From: Luteolibacter sp. SL250
GTDB taxonomy: Bacteria > Verrucomicrobiota > Verrucomicrobiia > Verrucomicrobiales > Akkermansiaceae
Length of the DNA: 64,000 nucleotides
NCBI RefSeq assembly: GCF_026625605.1
Contig: NZ_CP113054.1
Location: 4,526,001-4,590,000 of the forward strand
Reading direction: 5' to 3'
The notes under the pieces were generated by a model. That model searched no databases. It was given only the letters and a program-made list of their open reading frames with translations, and was not told the DNA's origin. Positions 45,221 through 53,931 of the stretch are shown piece by piece. The translations under genes and the position numbers were made by a program. Positions within the stretch are counted from its first letter, which is position 1. The number at the start of each line of letters is the position of its first letter.

Positions 45221-46759
45221 TCAACCCGGATCGTTGTATTTCACACGGAAATAACGCTTGTCGGTAAGCTCGGGGGTACGGCTGAGAATGCGGATGCGGG
45301 GCTCTTCGTTGATGTCCTCAACAATCCAGTGCGGGTCGTTTTCACTCACCGGAGCCCAAGTTTCAAGATCAGTACTGGACTCGACGGTCACGGTCACACC
45401 CGCAGGAAGATTCGCCCTGCGATCAATGGACATGTGCCAGTAGCCTGGAATGGTCTGGCCGGAGCGGCGGGTGGAAGCAGGAACATAGGCAAGCTGGCTC
45501 AGAGCCGCAGGAGCATTCGCCGTATATGGATCCGTTCCGGAAAGCCACTCAAGCCAGTTGGAAACACCGTCACCATCAGGGTCGGCATTCTTGTCCATCA
45601 AGGCCGCAGGCGTATCCTTGGGGAAGGCAGCCGCCATCGCTCCCGGGAATCCAGCCACAAAGCGGATCGGCAACTGGAAGCGCCTGGTGCTCACCGAGGA
45701 AAGGCCGACACCCGGGTCACGCTCCAGCGTCAGCTCCAGCATGGTGGTGCTCCGTGCAGGAGTGAAGAATCCCGGAGGAAGGTTGTAAAAGCTCTGGACC
45801 GGAGAGTCCAGACGGATGCGGGTGCCAGGGAACAGGTTGATGTCAGCCCCGGGAGGCGGGAAATCAAACACCGGCTCACCACGGCCATTCACCATCAGGG
45901 TCGAATCCGGATCGAGCGCGGTATCAAGCCTGCGGAAGCCGATGTAGAGCCGGTCCCCGCTGCTGACACCACTGGTAAGCCCCTCCCAACGGAACTGGGC
46001 GATGAGATTGATGTCGTATTGCGCGAACCCGGTGGTATTCATCGGTCCGACATTGATGAAACGGAATCCTCCGCGGATCGGCCCCTCCACGTAACCTTCG
46101 ACCGTCGGTGTGACCGGGAAATTCAGATAGAGAGGTCTCTCCGGACGCCCGAGGGAAGGAACCCTGAACTGGTAGATCCCGTTGGTGATCTCCCGTTCCA
46201 TGCGGGAACGATCAGTCGGCCCATACAACCTCCTGAAGGCATAACCCGGATCGAAGGTATTCCCCCTCAGACCGGTTCCCGCCAGGCGGTACTCCTTCAC
46301 GTCACCAGTGGTGGACTGAAGGTTGTAGAAGATGACCGTGGTCCGGCTAGCGATGTTCAGCCCGTTCACCGGGAATTCATAACTCGGGCGCGCGTAGAGG
46401 CTGACCAGATCGTGCCGACCCGGCTCGATCACAGTCGCCGCCTCCACGCCAACCAGCTCGAAGAACTGGGGCACCAGGGAGGAACCGATGAACCTCACCG
46501 CATTCGAACCGATGTTGCAGCCGAGCTGGGTGTCGATCGGGAATGGATTGGGCGAGATGTCATTGAGCGCACATCCGGTCTGGGTGAAGGTACCGTCAAC
46601 AATGTACATGAACCCCTCACCGGATCGGAAAGTGGGAGGTTCTGAACCAAATTGGCGGTATTCCTTGTCGATTTTGAAACCTGCCCGGAAGTAGGCGTCC
46701 GCGGGCAGCAATGCCGCGGCAAGGGTGAGGGTTGTGAATGAGAGGGTTTTTAAGTTCAC
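45221..46759 (-). CDS. Large secreted protein with a calcium-binding-type DxDxDG segment, function unknown
   Basis: 512 residues with a signal peptide (NLKTLSFTTLTLAAALLPADA). The body is beta-rich without a family I recognise. Near residue 390 a DKNADPDGDGVSNWLEW segment resembles thrombospondin type-3 calcium-binding loops that often precede verrucomicrobial C-terminal domains. The end (VTVESSTDLETWAPVSE to YFRVKYNDPG) matches the recurrent C-terminal module of verrucomicrobial secreted proteins. No PEP-CTERM tail is present. The GTG at 46759 is chosen as start; a TTG two codons upstream is also possible. Confidence 0.7.
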   Translation of the reverse strand: MNLKTLSFTTLTLAAALLPADAYFRAGFKIDKEYRQFGSEPPTFRSGEGFMYIVDGTFTQTGCALNDISPNPFPIDTQLGCNIGSNAVRFIGSSLVPQFFELVGVEAATVIEPGRHDLVSLYARPSYEFPVNGLNIASRTTVIFYNLQSTTGDVKEYRLAGTGLRGNTFDPGYAFRRLYGPTDRSRMEREITNGIYQFRVPSLGRPERPLYLNFPVTPTVEGYVEGPIRGGFRFINVGPMNTTGFAQYDINLIAQFRWEGLTSGVSSGDRLYIGFRRLDTALDPDSTLMVNGRGEPVFDFPPPGADINLFPGTRIRLDSPVQSFYNLPPGFFTPARSTTMLELTLERDPGVGLSSVSTRRFQLPIRFVAGFPGAMAAAFPKDTPAALMDKNADPDGDGVSNWLEWLSGTDPYTANAPAALSQLAYVPASTRRSGQTIPGYWHMSIDRRANLPAGVTVTVESSTDLETWAPVSENDPHWIVEDINEEPRIRILSRTPELTDKRYFRVKYNDPG

Positions 46760-46849
46760 GGTCAAAAGATGGAAAAGAGTCTTGTGGGTGACAAGCGGAA
46801 TTTAAAAAATTGGCAAAGTATTTACATGATCCGGCCAATTCACCGCAAT

Positions 46850-48073
46850 TTAGACCACTTTGAAACTACGGGCGGCTTCCGGAGAAAGCTCCACCCACTG
46901 CCATGGGAGGCCGTGGACATTGAGGTCCGCCATGAAAGGATCCGGATCATACTGCTCCATGTTCCAGACCCCAGGATGCTGCCACTTCCCTTCCAGAACC
47001 TGCTTGGCGCCAATCATCGCCGGGACCCCCGTGGTGTAGGAAATCGCTTGGGATCCCACCTCTGCGAAGCAGGCTTCGTGGTCGCAGATATTGTAGATGT
47101 AAATGGCCTTCGGCTGGCCGTTTTTGACACCCGTGATCACATTACCGATACAAGTCCTGCCTTTGGTGGTCTGACCAAGGTCCCCTGGATTTGGGAGAAC
47201 GGCCTTGAGGAACTGCAGCGGGATGATTTCCACCCCGTTGTACGCCACCGGATCGATGCGGGTCATGCCGACATTCTGGAGCACCTCCAGGTGCTTCAGG
47301 TAGTTCGGGGAGAATGACATCCAGAACTGGGCCCGCTTGATCGTCGGGATGTGTTTCACGAGGGACTCCAGCTCCTCATGGTACATGCGGTAGATTTCGT
47401 AGGTCCCCACGCCGTCCGGGCAGGTGAACGCCTGGTGGAGGGACATGGCCGGCGTTTCGACGAAGTCACCGTCCTCGAAGTGGCGGCAGGGCGCGGTGAC
47501 CTCGCGGATGTTGATCTCCGGATTGAAGTTGGTGGCGAATGCCTTGCCGTGGTTGCCGCCGTTCACGTCGATGATGTCGAGCGTATGGATCTCATCGAAG
47601 TGGTGCTTGAGCGCCCAGGCGGTGAACACGTTGGTAACGCCGGGGTCGAATCCGGAACCCAGAAGCGCGGAAAGCCCTGCGGCCACGAACTTCTCGTGAT
47701 AGGCCCACTGCCAGGAATACTCGAACTTCGCCACGTCCTTCGGCTCGTAGTTCGCAGTGTCCAGGTAATCGACACCCGCATCCAGGCAGGCGTCCATGAT
47801 GGTGAGGTCCTGGTAGGGCAGGGCCACGTTGATCACCAGCTTCGCGCCGGTCTTCCGGATCAGCGCGGCGGTCTGGACCGGATCGTCCGCATCAATGGCG
47901 GCGGTGGCGATGTCCCGGCCGGTGCGGCGCTTCACCTCTTCCGCGATGGCGTCGCACTTCGACACCGTGCGGGAGGCAAGGGTGATCTCGCCGAACACCT
48001 CCGGCACCATGGCACATTTGTGGGCGACGACACTGCCGACTCCGCCGGCTCCGATGATCAGGACTTTGTTCAT
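46850..48073 (-). CDS. Saccharopine-dehydrogenase-family enzyme, probable carboxynorspermidine synthase
   Basis: 407 residues. An N-terminal Rossmann motif (KVLIIGAGGVGSVVAHKCAM), then LVINVALPYQDLTIMDACLD, DYLDTANYEPKD, ALLGSGFDPGVTNVFTAWAL and GLPWQWVELSPEAARSF at the end match the LYS1-like group that includes carboxynorspermidine (carboxyspermidine) dehydrogenase rather than fungal saccharopine enzymes. In that pathway the enzyme condenses putrescine with aspartate semialdehyde. SpeA in the same window supports a polyamine role, but the decarboxylase partner is not here. The ATG at 48073 begins the Rossmann fold. It is divergent from the gsp operon. Confidence 0.82.
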   Translation of the reverse strand: MNKVLIIGAGGVGSVVAHKCAMVPEVFGEITLASRTVSKCDAIAEEVKRRTGRDIATAAIDADDPVQTAALIRKTGAKLVINVALPYQDLTIMDACLDAGVDYLDTANYEPKDVAKFEYSWQWAYHEKFVAAGLSALLGSGFDPGVTNVFTAWALKHHFDEIHTLDIIDVNGGNHGKAFATNFNPEINIREVTAPCRHFEDGDFVETPAMSLHQAFTCPDGVGTYEIYRMYHEELESLVKHIPTIKRAQFWMSFSPNYLKHLEVLQNVGMTRIDPVAYNGVEIIPLQFLKAVLPNPGDLGQTTKGRTCIGNVITGVKNGQPKAIYIYNICDHEACFAEVGSQAISYTTGVPAMIGAKQVLEGKWQHPGVWNMEQYDPDPFMADLNVHGLPWQWVELSPEAARSFKVV

Positions 48074-48229
48074 GATGACGAGCGACAAGGGGTGGGGAAA
48101 TCTCTCCCTTCTGGCAAGAAATTCCCCGTGACGATGCCCCTGAAATCCAAAATTTTCCCGACAACTTTTCAGTCGCCCGGCGTTTTCATCTTTGAAAGCA
48201 TCCGCCCGACAACTCTCCGACTCCCCTTG

Positions 48230-48673
48230 ATGAAAAACCAACATCCATCCATCCGCCACCGCCTTGCCGCCGGTTTCACCCTTCTCGAAATGGTCATCGT
48301 GCTCGGCATCATCGCCATCCTGCTCGGCGGTTCCATCGCCCTGATCGGTGGTGTGGGTGACGGTGCCAAGCTCCAGCGGGTGCGCGCCGACTTCCAGAGC
48401 GTGGGCTCCGCCCTGAACACCTACCGCGTCAACGCCGGCAGGTACCCGACCACCCAGCAAGGCCTGGCCGCCCTGGTGGACAAGCCCACCTCCACGCCGG
48501 TTCCGCGCGACTGGGTCCGGATTTCCAAGAAAATCCCCGTCGATCCGTGGCAGAACGCCTATCTCTACAAGTTCCCCGGCAGCAAGGACCCTGCCGAGTT
48601 CGAGCTCCTCAGCAACGGACCTGACGGCATTCCAAACACCCCAGATGACCTCAGCAGCCAGGATCCGGAATGA
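48230..48673 (+). CDS. gspG: Type II secretion major pseudopilin GspG
   Basis: 147 residues with a prepilin leader cut in AAG|FTLLEMVIVLGIIAILL (Glu+5 present). The globular domain has GRYPTTQQGLAALVDKP, VDPWQNAYLYKFPGS and the C-terminal Ca-site-like NGPDGIPNTPDD, all diagnostic of GspG. It is the first gene of an operon running to the secretin gene. A TTGAAA at 48192-48197 could be the -35 element. CCCGACAACT occurs twice upstream (48157-48166 and 48205-48214), possibly an operator. Confidence 0.95.
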   Translation: MKNQHPSIRHRLAAGFTLLEMVIVLGIIAILLGGSIALIGGVGDGAKLQRVRADFQSVGSALNTYRVNAGRYPTTQQGLAALVDKPTSTPVPRDWVRISKKIPVDPWQNAYLYKFPGSKDPAEFELLSNGPDGIPNTPDDLSSQDPE

Positions 48674-49223
48674 TCTGAAACGGGGGTTCACCCTCATCGA
48701 GATCGTCCTGGTTCTCGGTCTCGCCGCCCTCATCGCGGGCGGCGCGGTCACCTACATGGTCTATTCGTCGGATGAACGCGTGCTGCGCAACACCTCCGGC
48801 GAGGTGGAGCTGCTGGCAAAGCGGGCACGGACGCTGGCCATCCTCCAGCAAACCCCCTACGCCCTGGAGTTCCGCAAGGAACGTGTGCGCCTGCTGCCGC
48901 TGGCGGAGGCGGGCGGCATCGAACGGACAACCGGCATGGGCAACGAAATCGGCGGACGGACCGTCGAAGTCGAGGATCCTGACAAGATCGCGCCGGTGAG
49001 GGAGGAGTTCCTCCTTCCGGACGAGATGGAGGTTTCCGTCCTCCGCTGGAACACCACGGCGTGGGTCCCGCTGGTGCGGGATGTGATCCAGATCTGGCGC
49101 TTCGATCCCGACGGCCTCTGCGAACCTGTCACCGTCCGCTATGCCATCGAGAAAGGCGTGGCGGAGAGCACCTTCCACCCGTTGACCGCCACGGTCAGCG
49201 ATTTCCTCCTCGAAGTCCGATGA
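48645..49223 (+). CDS. gspH: Type II secretion minor pseudopilin GspH-like
   Basis: 192 residues with a prepilin signal KRG|FTLIEIVLVLGLAALIA and a C-terminal beta domain (TLAILQQTPYALEFRKERV) as in GspH/FimT. It overlaps gspG by 29 bases and ends in an ATGA overlap with gspI, so it is translated in the same operon. The assignment is by pilin type, position and order. Confidence 0.85.
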   Translation: MTSAARIRNDLKRGFTLIEIVLVLGLAALIAGGAVTYMVYSSDERVLRNTSGEVELLAKRARTLAILQQTPYALEFRKERVRLLPLAEAGGIERTTGMGNEIGGRTVEVEDPDKIAPVREEFLLPDEMEVSVLRWNTTAWVPLVRDVIQIWRFDPDGLCEPVTVRYAIEKGVAESTFHPLTATVSDFLLEVR

Positions 49224-49633
49224 AACCCACGGCCCGAACCACCCACCGACGCGGATTTCTCCTGCTGGAGATCATCCTCGCCCTGTTGGTGTTCGGCATC
49301 GCCGCCACCGGCTTCGCCGTCGCCATCAACCAGACGGCAAAGGCCGCGGAAACGGCCCGCCAGGGCCTGCGCATCACCCGCGTTCTGGAAAGCGCGCTGG
49401 ATGAGGCCGTATCCATGCCCACCCTTGAGGAAGGGGTGACCAGCGCCAAGGTACCGGGCACCGACATCGAGATCGACACCACGGTCGAGCTGCTGAAGGA
49501 AATCGAGAATCAGGACGGCCAGTTCCTGCAGGAGATGTACCGGGTGAATGTCACCGCCCATTGGTTCGCGGACAACGCCTGGCAGCAGCGGTCCGCGGAA
49601 ACCTGGCGCTACGGGAGGATGTACCAGCCGTGA
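49220..49633 (+). CDS. gspI: Type II secretion minor pseudopilin GspI-like
   Basis: 137 residues with a class III prepilin signal RRG|FLLLEIILALLVFGIAA (Glu+5 present) and the short alpha/beta body typical of GspI (QEMYRVNVTAHWFADNAW). It overlaps gspH (ATGA) and the gspJ start codon (GTGA). The longer in-frame extension upstream is rejected because it lies inside gspH. Confidence 0.83.
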   Translation: MKPTARTTHRRGFLLLEIILALLVFGIAATGFAVAINQTAKAAETARQGLRITRVLESALDEAVSMPTLEEGVTSAKVPGTDIEIDTTVELLKEIENQDGQFLQEMYRVNVTAHWFADNAWQQRSAETWRYGRMYQP

Positions 49634-50448
49634 AACGCCACCCCTCCATTTCCCGGAAGCAGGGCTTCACGCTGCTGGAACTTGTGATCTCCATCGCGAT
49701 GAGCGCGCTGCTCATCGGCATGGTCGTGCAGACGGCGAACACTTCCCTGCAACTGGGGAACTCCGTGGTGAAGAGCCAGAACGAGGAAATGCTCCGCCAG
49801 TCGTTCATCGAGCTGCTGGACCGCCGGCTGACGTCACTGCCGGGGAACACCCGCTTCGATGTGAAGGTAACGGACAATGGCAGCCAGTATGAGTCCACCA
49901 TCACCCTCCAGAAGGTCCCGCTCAGTTTCGCCTGGGGCAACCAGGAACGGGTGGCGAAGGCGGTGACGCTGAGCACGGTCCGCACCCGCAGCGGCTACTT
50001 CGACATCGTCCTCAGCTACTATGAGAACGAAATCCTGGACGACGCCAGTTCCAGGGGAACCGGTGGCACCAGCGGCTCGGTCGCGCTGTCGAAGGAACCT
50101 TTCGCCCAGATCGTCCTGCTTTCCAACCTCCGCTACTTCGAATGGCGCTTCCTCGACGGGACGAACCTGGAGTGGCGTTACGACTGGGACCTGCAGGGCC
50201 GCCTGCCACTGCAGATCGAGCTGGTTTTCGCCATCGGCGCCAGCGGGGAGGAAATCCGCCAGGTGTTCTGGCTCCCACCGAAGCAGAACCCGGAGATCCT
50301 CGCCCGGGAGATGATGCAGAACTCCGGCGGTGGGACCATCGTCAACCCCGGCGGCAATGGCGGGGGAAACAACAACGGCAACGGCGGAGGAAACAATAAC
50401 AACAACTCCGGTGGAGGAAACTCCGGAGGATCACAGAACCCCCAATGA
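49630..50448 (+). CDS. gspJ: Type II secretion minor pseudopilin GspJ-like, with Gly/Asn-rich tail
   Basis: 272 residues from GTG. The prepilin signal is RKQG|FTLLELVISIAMSALLIG, and the body has the GspJ beta domain (YFEWRFLDGTNLEWRYDWDL). An unusual low-complexity tail of Gly and Asn (about 240-272) ends in SGGSQNPQ. It has GTGA overlap with gspI and ATGA overlap with gspK. The tail is not part of the normal GspJ fold and may be a flexible surface extension. Confidence 0.85.
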   Translation: MKRHPSISRKQGFTLLELVISIAMSALLIGMVVQTANTSLQLGNSVVKSQNEEMLRQSFIELLDRRLTSLPGNTRFDVKVTDNGSQYESTITLQKVPLSFAWGNQERVAKAVTLSTVRTRSGYFDIVLSYYENEILDDASSRGTGGTSGSVALSKEPFAQIVLLSNLRYFEWRFLDGTNLEWRYDWDLQGRLPLQIELVFAIGASGEEIRQVFWLPPKQNPEILAREMMQNSGGGTIVNPGGNGGGNNNGNGGGNNNNNSGGGNSGGSQNPQ

Positions 50449-51380
50449 CCCGCCGCCGCAGACATCCCCGCGGCGCTTCCCTGCTCGCCGTCATCCTGCT
50501 CATCGCCATCCTTGCGATGGCGACCATGACCACCCTGCGGGTCGTGTCGTTCGACATGGAGATCGCCACCGCGAAGATCCATGGCTCCCGAGCGAAGCAG
50601 GTCGCAGAGATGGGCATCGCCATCGGCTCGAATCCTTCGGTGAAACGGAGTGATCCACTGCTCCACTACTTCAACGAGGAAACCGGGGAACGGTATGACG
50701 TGCGGATCATTTCCGAAGCGGGCCGCTTCAACATCAACTCGATCATCCTGCGGGACGACAAGGCGCTGCTGCGCTCCATCTTCATCGACTGGGGTCTGGA
50801 CATCGACACGGCCGGAGCGATCTCGGACGCGCTCGGGGACTGGGTTGACTCCGACGACAACGCGGCGCTCAACGGAGCGGAAAGGGAATGGTATGAGCAG
50901 CAGGGACGGATCAACCAGCCGTTCAACCGTCCGTTCTACAACTTGGATGAAGTGCGCCTGGTGCGCGGGATGGAGCTGGTGGAGGCCGTCCGGCCGGACT
51001 GGCGGGACTGGTTCACCATCTATTCCGGCGGCGGGCTGGATGTGAACGACGCGGAGGTTGAACTCATCGCGGCGGCGGCGGAGGTGAACGTGGACCAGGC
51101 GAAGACCATCGTGGAGACCGTGCGCGGTCCTGACGGCATCCGGGACACGGATGATGACGCCCCTTTCCAGAACGCACCGGCCGCGTTGCTGCTTTTAGGT
51201 ATCGACGCGGAAAGCAGACCCGATATAGCTGCGCGCTTCAGCGCGAATGACTCGACCGTCCGCGTCGAAAGCACCGGCTCCGCGGACGGCGCGCGCCGGC
51301 GCGTGAATGCCATCCTCCGCAACCGCTCCGGAAGACCCGCCCTGTTAGAAAAATCCGTAGAAATCCTGCCCAGTGAGTAA
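50445..51380 (+). CDS. gspK: Type II secretion pseudopilin GspK
   Basis: 311 residues. The N-terminus RRRRHPRG|ASLLAVILLIAILAMATM has the pilin helix but lacks Glu+5, as is typical of the tip pseudopilin GspK. The globular part contains the helix-hairpin-like SAM region (DTAGAISDALGDWVDSDDNA, NRPFYNLDEVRLVRGM). GspK caps the GspH-I-J tip complex. It overlaps both neighbours by a few bases. Confidence 0.92.
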   Translation: MTRRRRHPRGASLLAVILLIAILAMATMTTLRVVSFDMEIATAKIHGSRAKQVAEMGIAIGSNPSVKRSDPLLHYFNEETGERYDVRIISEAGRFNINSIILRDDKALLRSIFIDWGLDIDTAGAISDALGDWVDSDDNAALNGAEREWYEQQGRINQPFNRPFYNLDEVRLVRGMELVEAVRPDWRDWFTIYSGGGLDVNDAEVELIAAAAEVNVDQAKTIVETVRGPDGIRDTDDDAPFQNAPAALLLLGIDAESRPDIAARFSANDSTVRVESTGSADGARRRVNAILRNRSGRPALLEKSVEILPSE

Positions 51381-52596
51381 GGCCGCCGAAACCACCCTCA
51401 TCGTTCCCGGAGAATCCGGTTGGGAAATCTGGACCGGCACCGCCACCGCCGGCTTCACACTGAAGCAGGCGACCGACGCCCAGCTCGCCGGGGACATCCC
51501 TGACCTGCCCGGGACGGACCTCATCCAGCTTTTCCCGGTCAAGTCCGTGACCGCCATCCCCATGCGGGTCACCAGCGACGATGAAGCGTTGTTTCCCGAT
51601 CTGGCCCTGCTCCACGCGGAACGTCTGGGCATCCGCCCGGACCCGATGGCCGGGCAGCTCACGGACCTGTTCGTGATCGAAAAGGAAACGGAAGGCACCG
51701 CACTGCTCTCCGTCTTCCTACGTTCTCCCGGAGAAGGGGAGATCCCGGCACGCACGCCGAAGGAGTTCGACCTTTCCGCCCGGGCATTTCCCCTGGCAGG
51801 AGACAGCCTCGCCGTCTGGAAGGAACTGGGACGCTGGGTTTTCTCCCTCTCCTCCGGCGGGAACACTGCCTACTGCCAGGCCACCTCCATCTCCACCCAC
51901 GCGCCGGACCAGGCGCTGGCCCGGGAGATCCGCCTGGCGCTGATCCAGCTTTCCATCCAGGGCATCGAGATCCAGCCATCGAAGATTTTCGTCTGGACCT
52001 CCGACGGTGAAACTTCCGCTGCGGAACTGACCGGGGAGTTCCGTGTGGCGGCGGAAGTCGCCCCCCGCCCCGCCCCCGTGCTGCCGGCCACCCGCAGCAA
52101 GCTGCTCCCGGCCGACGTCCGCGCCGCGCGCAAGGCGGCGGAGAAAAAGCGCAACATCACCCTCGCGGTCGCCGCGGTGGTGCTGGCCTACCTGGGTGCC
52201 ATCGGCTGGTTCGGCTACGGCATCTGGAAGGACGTCTCCCGCACCAAGTATCTCCGTGCCCAGGCGGCGGAAGCCGCACCGGACGCCGCCGCCTTCACCA
52301 TCCACAGCCAGAAATGGGACGAACTGGCCATGACCCGGGAGGAAAACTCCCCGGTGGAACTGCTGCTCCATATCGCCAATTCCATCCCGCCGAACACCGG
52401 CCTCCGGCTCCGCACGGCGGAGATTTCCGCCGCGGAGGTCAAGCTCATCGGCGAGGCCCCCCAGCCCGGCCCCGTCAACCAGTTCAACCTCAACATCAAG
52501 AAGAAGAACGAGCTGATCGGCTTTGACTGGGAGACACCCGCGCCACAGACCTCCACCCGCGGCTGGGAGTTCACCTTCAACGGCACCGCCCGCTGA
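51373..52596 (+). CDS. gspL: GspL-like type II secretion inner-membrane assembly protein
   Basis: 407 residues from a GTG that overlaps gspK. The N-terminal cytoplasmic region (about 1-255) would be the GspL actin-like domain, though its sequence is divergent. One membrane helix follows (ITLAVAAVVLAYLGAIGWFG, about 259-278), then a periplasmic PilN/GspL-like ferredoxin-type domain (LLLHIANSIPPNTGLRLRTA). The assignment rests mainly on position between gspK and the gspM-like gene. GspL normally recruits the ATPase GspE, which is not encoded here. Confidence 0.75.
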   Translation: MSKAAETTLIVPGESGWEIWTGTATAGFTLKQATDAQLAGDIPDLPGTDLIQLFPVKSVTAIPMRVTSDDEALFPDLALLHAERLGIRPDPMAGQLTDLFVIEKETEGTALLSVFLRSPGEGEIPARTPKEFDLSARAFPLAGDSLAVWKELGRWVFSLSSGGNTAYCQATSISTHAPDQALAREIRLALIQLSIQGIEIQPSKIFVWTSDGETSAAELTGEFRVAAEVAPRPAPVLPATRSKLLPADVRAARKAAEKKRNITLAVAAVVLAYLGAIGWFGYGIWKDVSRTKYLRAQAAEAAPDAAAFTIHSQKWDELAMTREENSPVELLLHIANSIPPNTGLRLRTAEISAAEVKLIGEAPQPGPVNQFNLNIKKKNELIGFDWETPAPQTSTRGWEFTFNGTAR

Positions 52597-52711
52597 ACCG
52601 ACAAATTCCCCCCCGGCCGGCATTCAACAGGAAGAACCCGCACACCTCCACGCTCCCAACGCCAGCCGGTTCCGCTCCATCATCCCTTTTTTCCGACTTT
52701 CCGCCCACACA

Positions 52712-53251
52712 ATGTCACCCCGCGAAAAAAACCTGCTCCTGATCTTCGGCGCCGCAGGGTTCATCATCCTCAACGTCCTCGCCTTCAAACTCTACACCAA
52801 GAAACGGAACGAAATCACCGCCAACCGGGTGGTGGCGGAGCAAGCGCTCGAACAGGCGCACATCATCAGCGATCGCCGCGACGAAGTGCTGGATGACGTG
52901 GAATGGCTGGCCAAGCACGAACCGGCCCCCGCCGCCTACCAGGACGTCCAGTCCAGCCTGCAGCAGCTCGTCGAGCGTGAGGCGCAGATCGCCGGACTGA
53001 CCATCAAGCCCAACTCCCAGAAACTCCTTCCCACCGACCAGACCGACGGCAACCACTACCACCGGGTGAAGATCCAGGTGACCGTCACCGGCACCGAAAA
53101 GGCCCTCTTCGACGCCTGGCTGGGCCGCCTGAACAACCCGGAACAGTTCCGCGCCGCCACCAACCTCCTCCTCAAACCCGACAACACGGACGACACCAAG
53201 ATCGACTGCACCGCCATCATCGAGCAATGGTTCGTCCCGGTTGTCCAATAG
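52712..53251 (+). CDS. gspM: GspM-like type II secretion protein
   Basis: 179 residues with a short cytoplasmic start (SPREKNL), one membrane helix (LLIFGAAGFIILNVLAFKLY, about 8-27), a coiled-coil stretch (NRVVAEQALEQAHIISDRRD) and a periplasmic ferredoxin-like domain (YHRVKIQVTVTGTEKALFDA). The architecture matches GspM/PilO. It lies 115 bases after gspL. The sequence is too divergent to call by motif alone; position supports it. Confidence 0.7.
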   Translation: MSPREKNLLLIFGAAGFIILNVLAFKLYTKKRNEITANRVVAEQALEQAHIISDRRDEVLDDVEWLAKHEPAPAAYQDVQSSLQQLVEREAQIAGLTIKPNSQKLLPTDQTDGNHYHRVKIQVTVTGTEKALFDAWLGRLNNPEQFRAATNLLLKPDNTDDTKIDCTAIIEQWFVPVVQ

Positions 53252-53259
53252 CCCCGGCC

Positions 53260-53880
53260 ATGAAAACCGTCATCATCCTCTTCATCGCCCTCGCCGCCAC
53301 CGCCCTGGCCAAGCCGCCACGGGTGGTGCCGACGACGAAATACACCCGGCTGTGGACGGACTCTCCATTCACCACGAAACCGCCGCCCCCACCGCCCCCG
53401 GAAGTGGCCAATCCCCTGGAGGACTACGCGCTGGGCGGCATCTCACCCATCCCCGGTGGCTACCGCGTCACCCTGCTGAACCGCAAAAATCCGGAGGAAC
53501 GCATCATCCTGCCGGAGAACCAGGATTTCAAAGTTCTCTCCGTCCAGTATGCGCCGGGCAATCCGCTGGGGACCACCGTCCGTGTTTCCACCGGCTCGAA
53601 GAGCGGCACGGTGGCCTTCGACGAGAAGCTGCTGACCCTCAAGGCGGCGCCCGCGCCTCCGCCACCGCAACAGGGCCAGCCTCCGCAGCCGGTCCCCGGC
53701 CAGCCGGCCGCCGCACCGGGGACTGAACCACCCCGCGCGCCCCGCCCCCGGGTGGTGCCTCCGGCGGGACCCGGAAACCAGCCCGCCGCCAACCAGGGCT
53801 CAGGCACGCTTCCGCCAGGGGTCGCCCCCAACACCCAGCAAGGAACGTCCCAACCGAACCAGCGCATCCAGCGCCGCTGA
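53260..53880 (+). CDS. Secreted proline-rich protein of the gsp operon, GspC/PilP-position
   Basis: 206 residues with a signal peptide (MKTVIILFIALAATALA), a Pro-run (TTKPPPPPPPEVANP), a small beta domain (GGISPIPGGYRVTLLNRKNP, about 70-125) and a long Pro/Gln/Gly tail (about 130-206). It sits between gspM and the secretin gene, where GspC or the PilP-like secretin-contacting lipoprotein would be expected, and the central domain resembles a small HR-type beta domain. I cannot call GspC by sequence. The Pro-rich parts may span the periplasm. Confidence 0.6.
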   Translation: MKTVIILFIALAATALAKPPRVVPTTKYTRLWTDSPFTTKPPPPPPPEVANPLEDYALGGISPIPGGYRVTLLNRKNPEERIILPENQDFKVLSVQYAPGNPLGTTVRVSTGSKSGTVAFDEKLLTLKAAPAPPPPQQGQPPQPVPGQPAAAPGTEPPRAPRPRVVPPAGPGNQPAANQGSGTLPPGVAPNTQQGTSQPNQRIQRR

Positions 53881-53931
53881 CCCTCCATTTCCCGCACCCC
53901 GTCCGCCTCATCCACTTTCCCTGATTTTCCC

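Noticed and set aside
45137-46645. 502-codon plus-strand frame antisense to the large secreted protein
   Set aside because: The minus-strand gene has a signal peptide and C-terminal module; the antisense frame has neither.
50340-50445. Gly/Asn-rich repetitive DNA at the end of gspJ as a tandem repeat locus or CRISPR remnant
   Set aside because: Units are irregular GGN/AAC codon runs in frame with GspJ; there are no repeat-spacer units.
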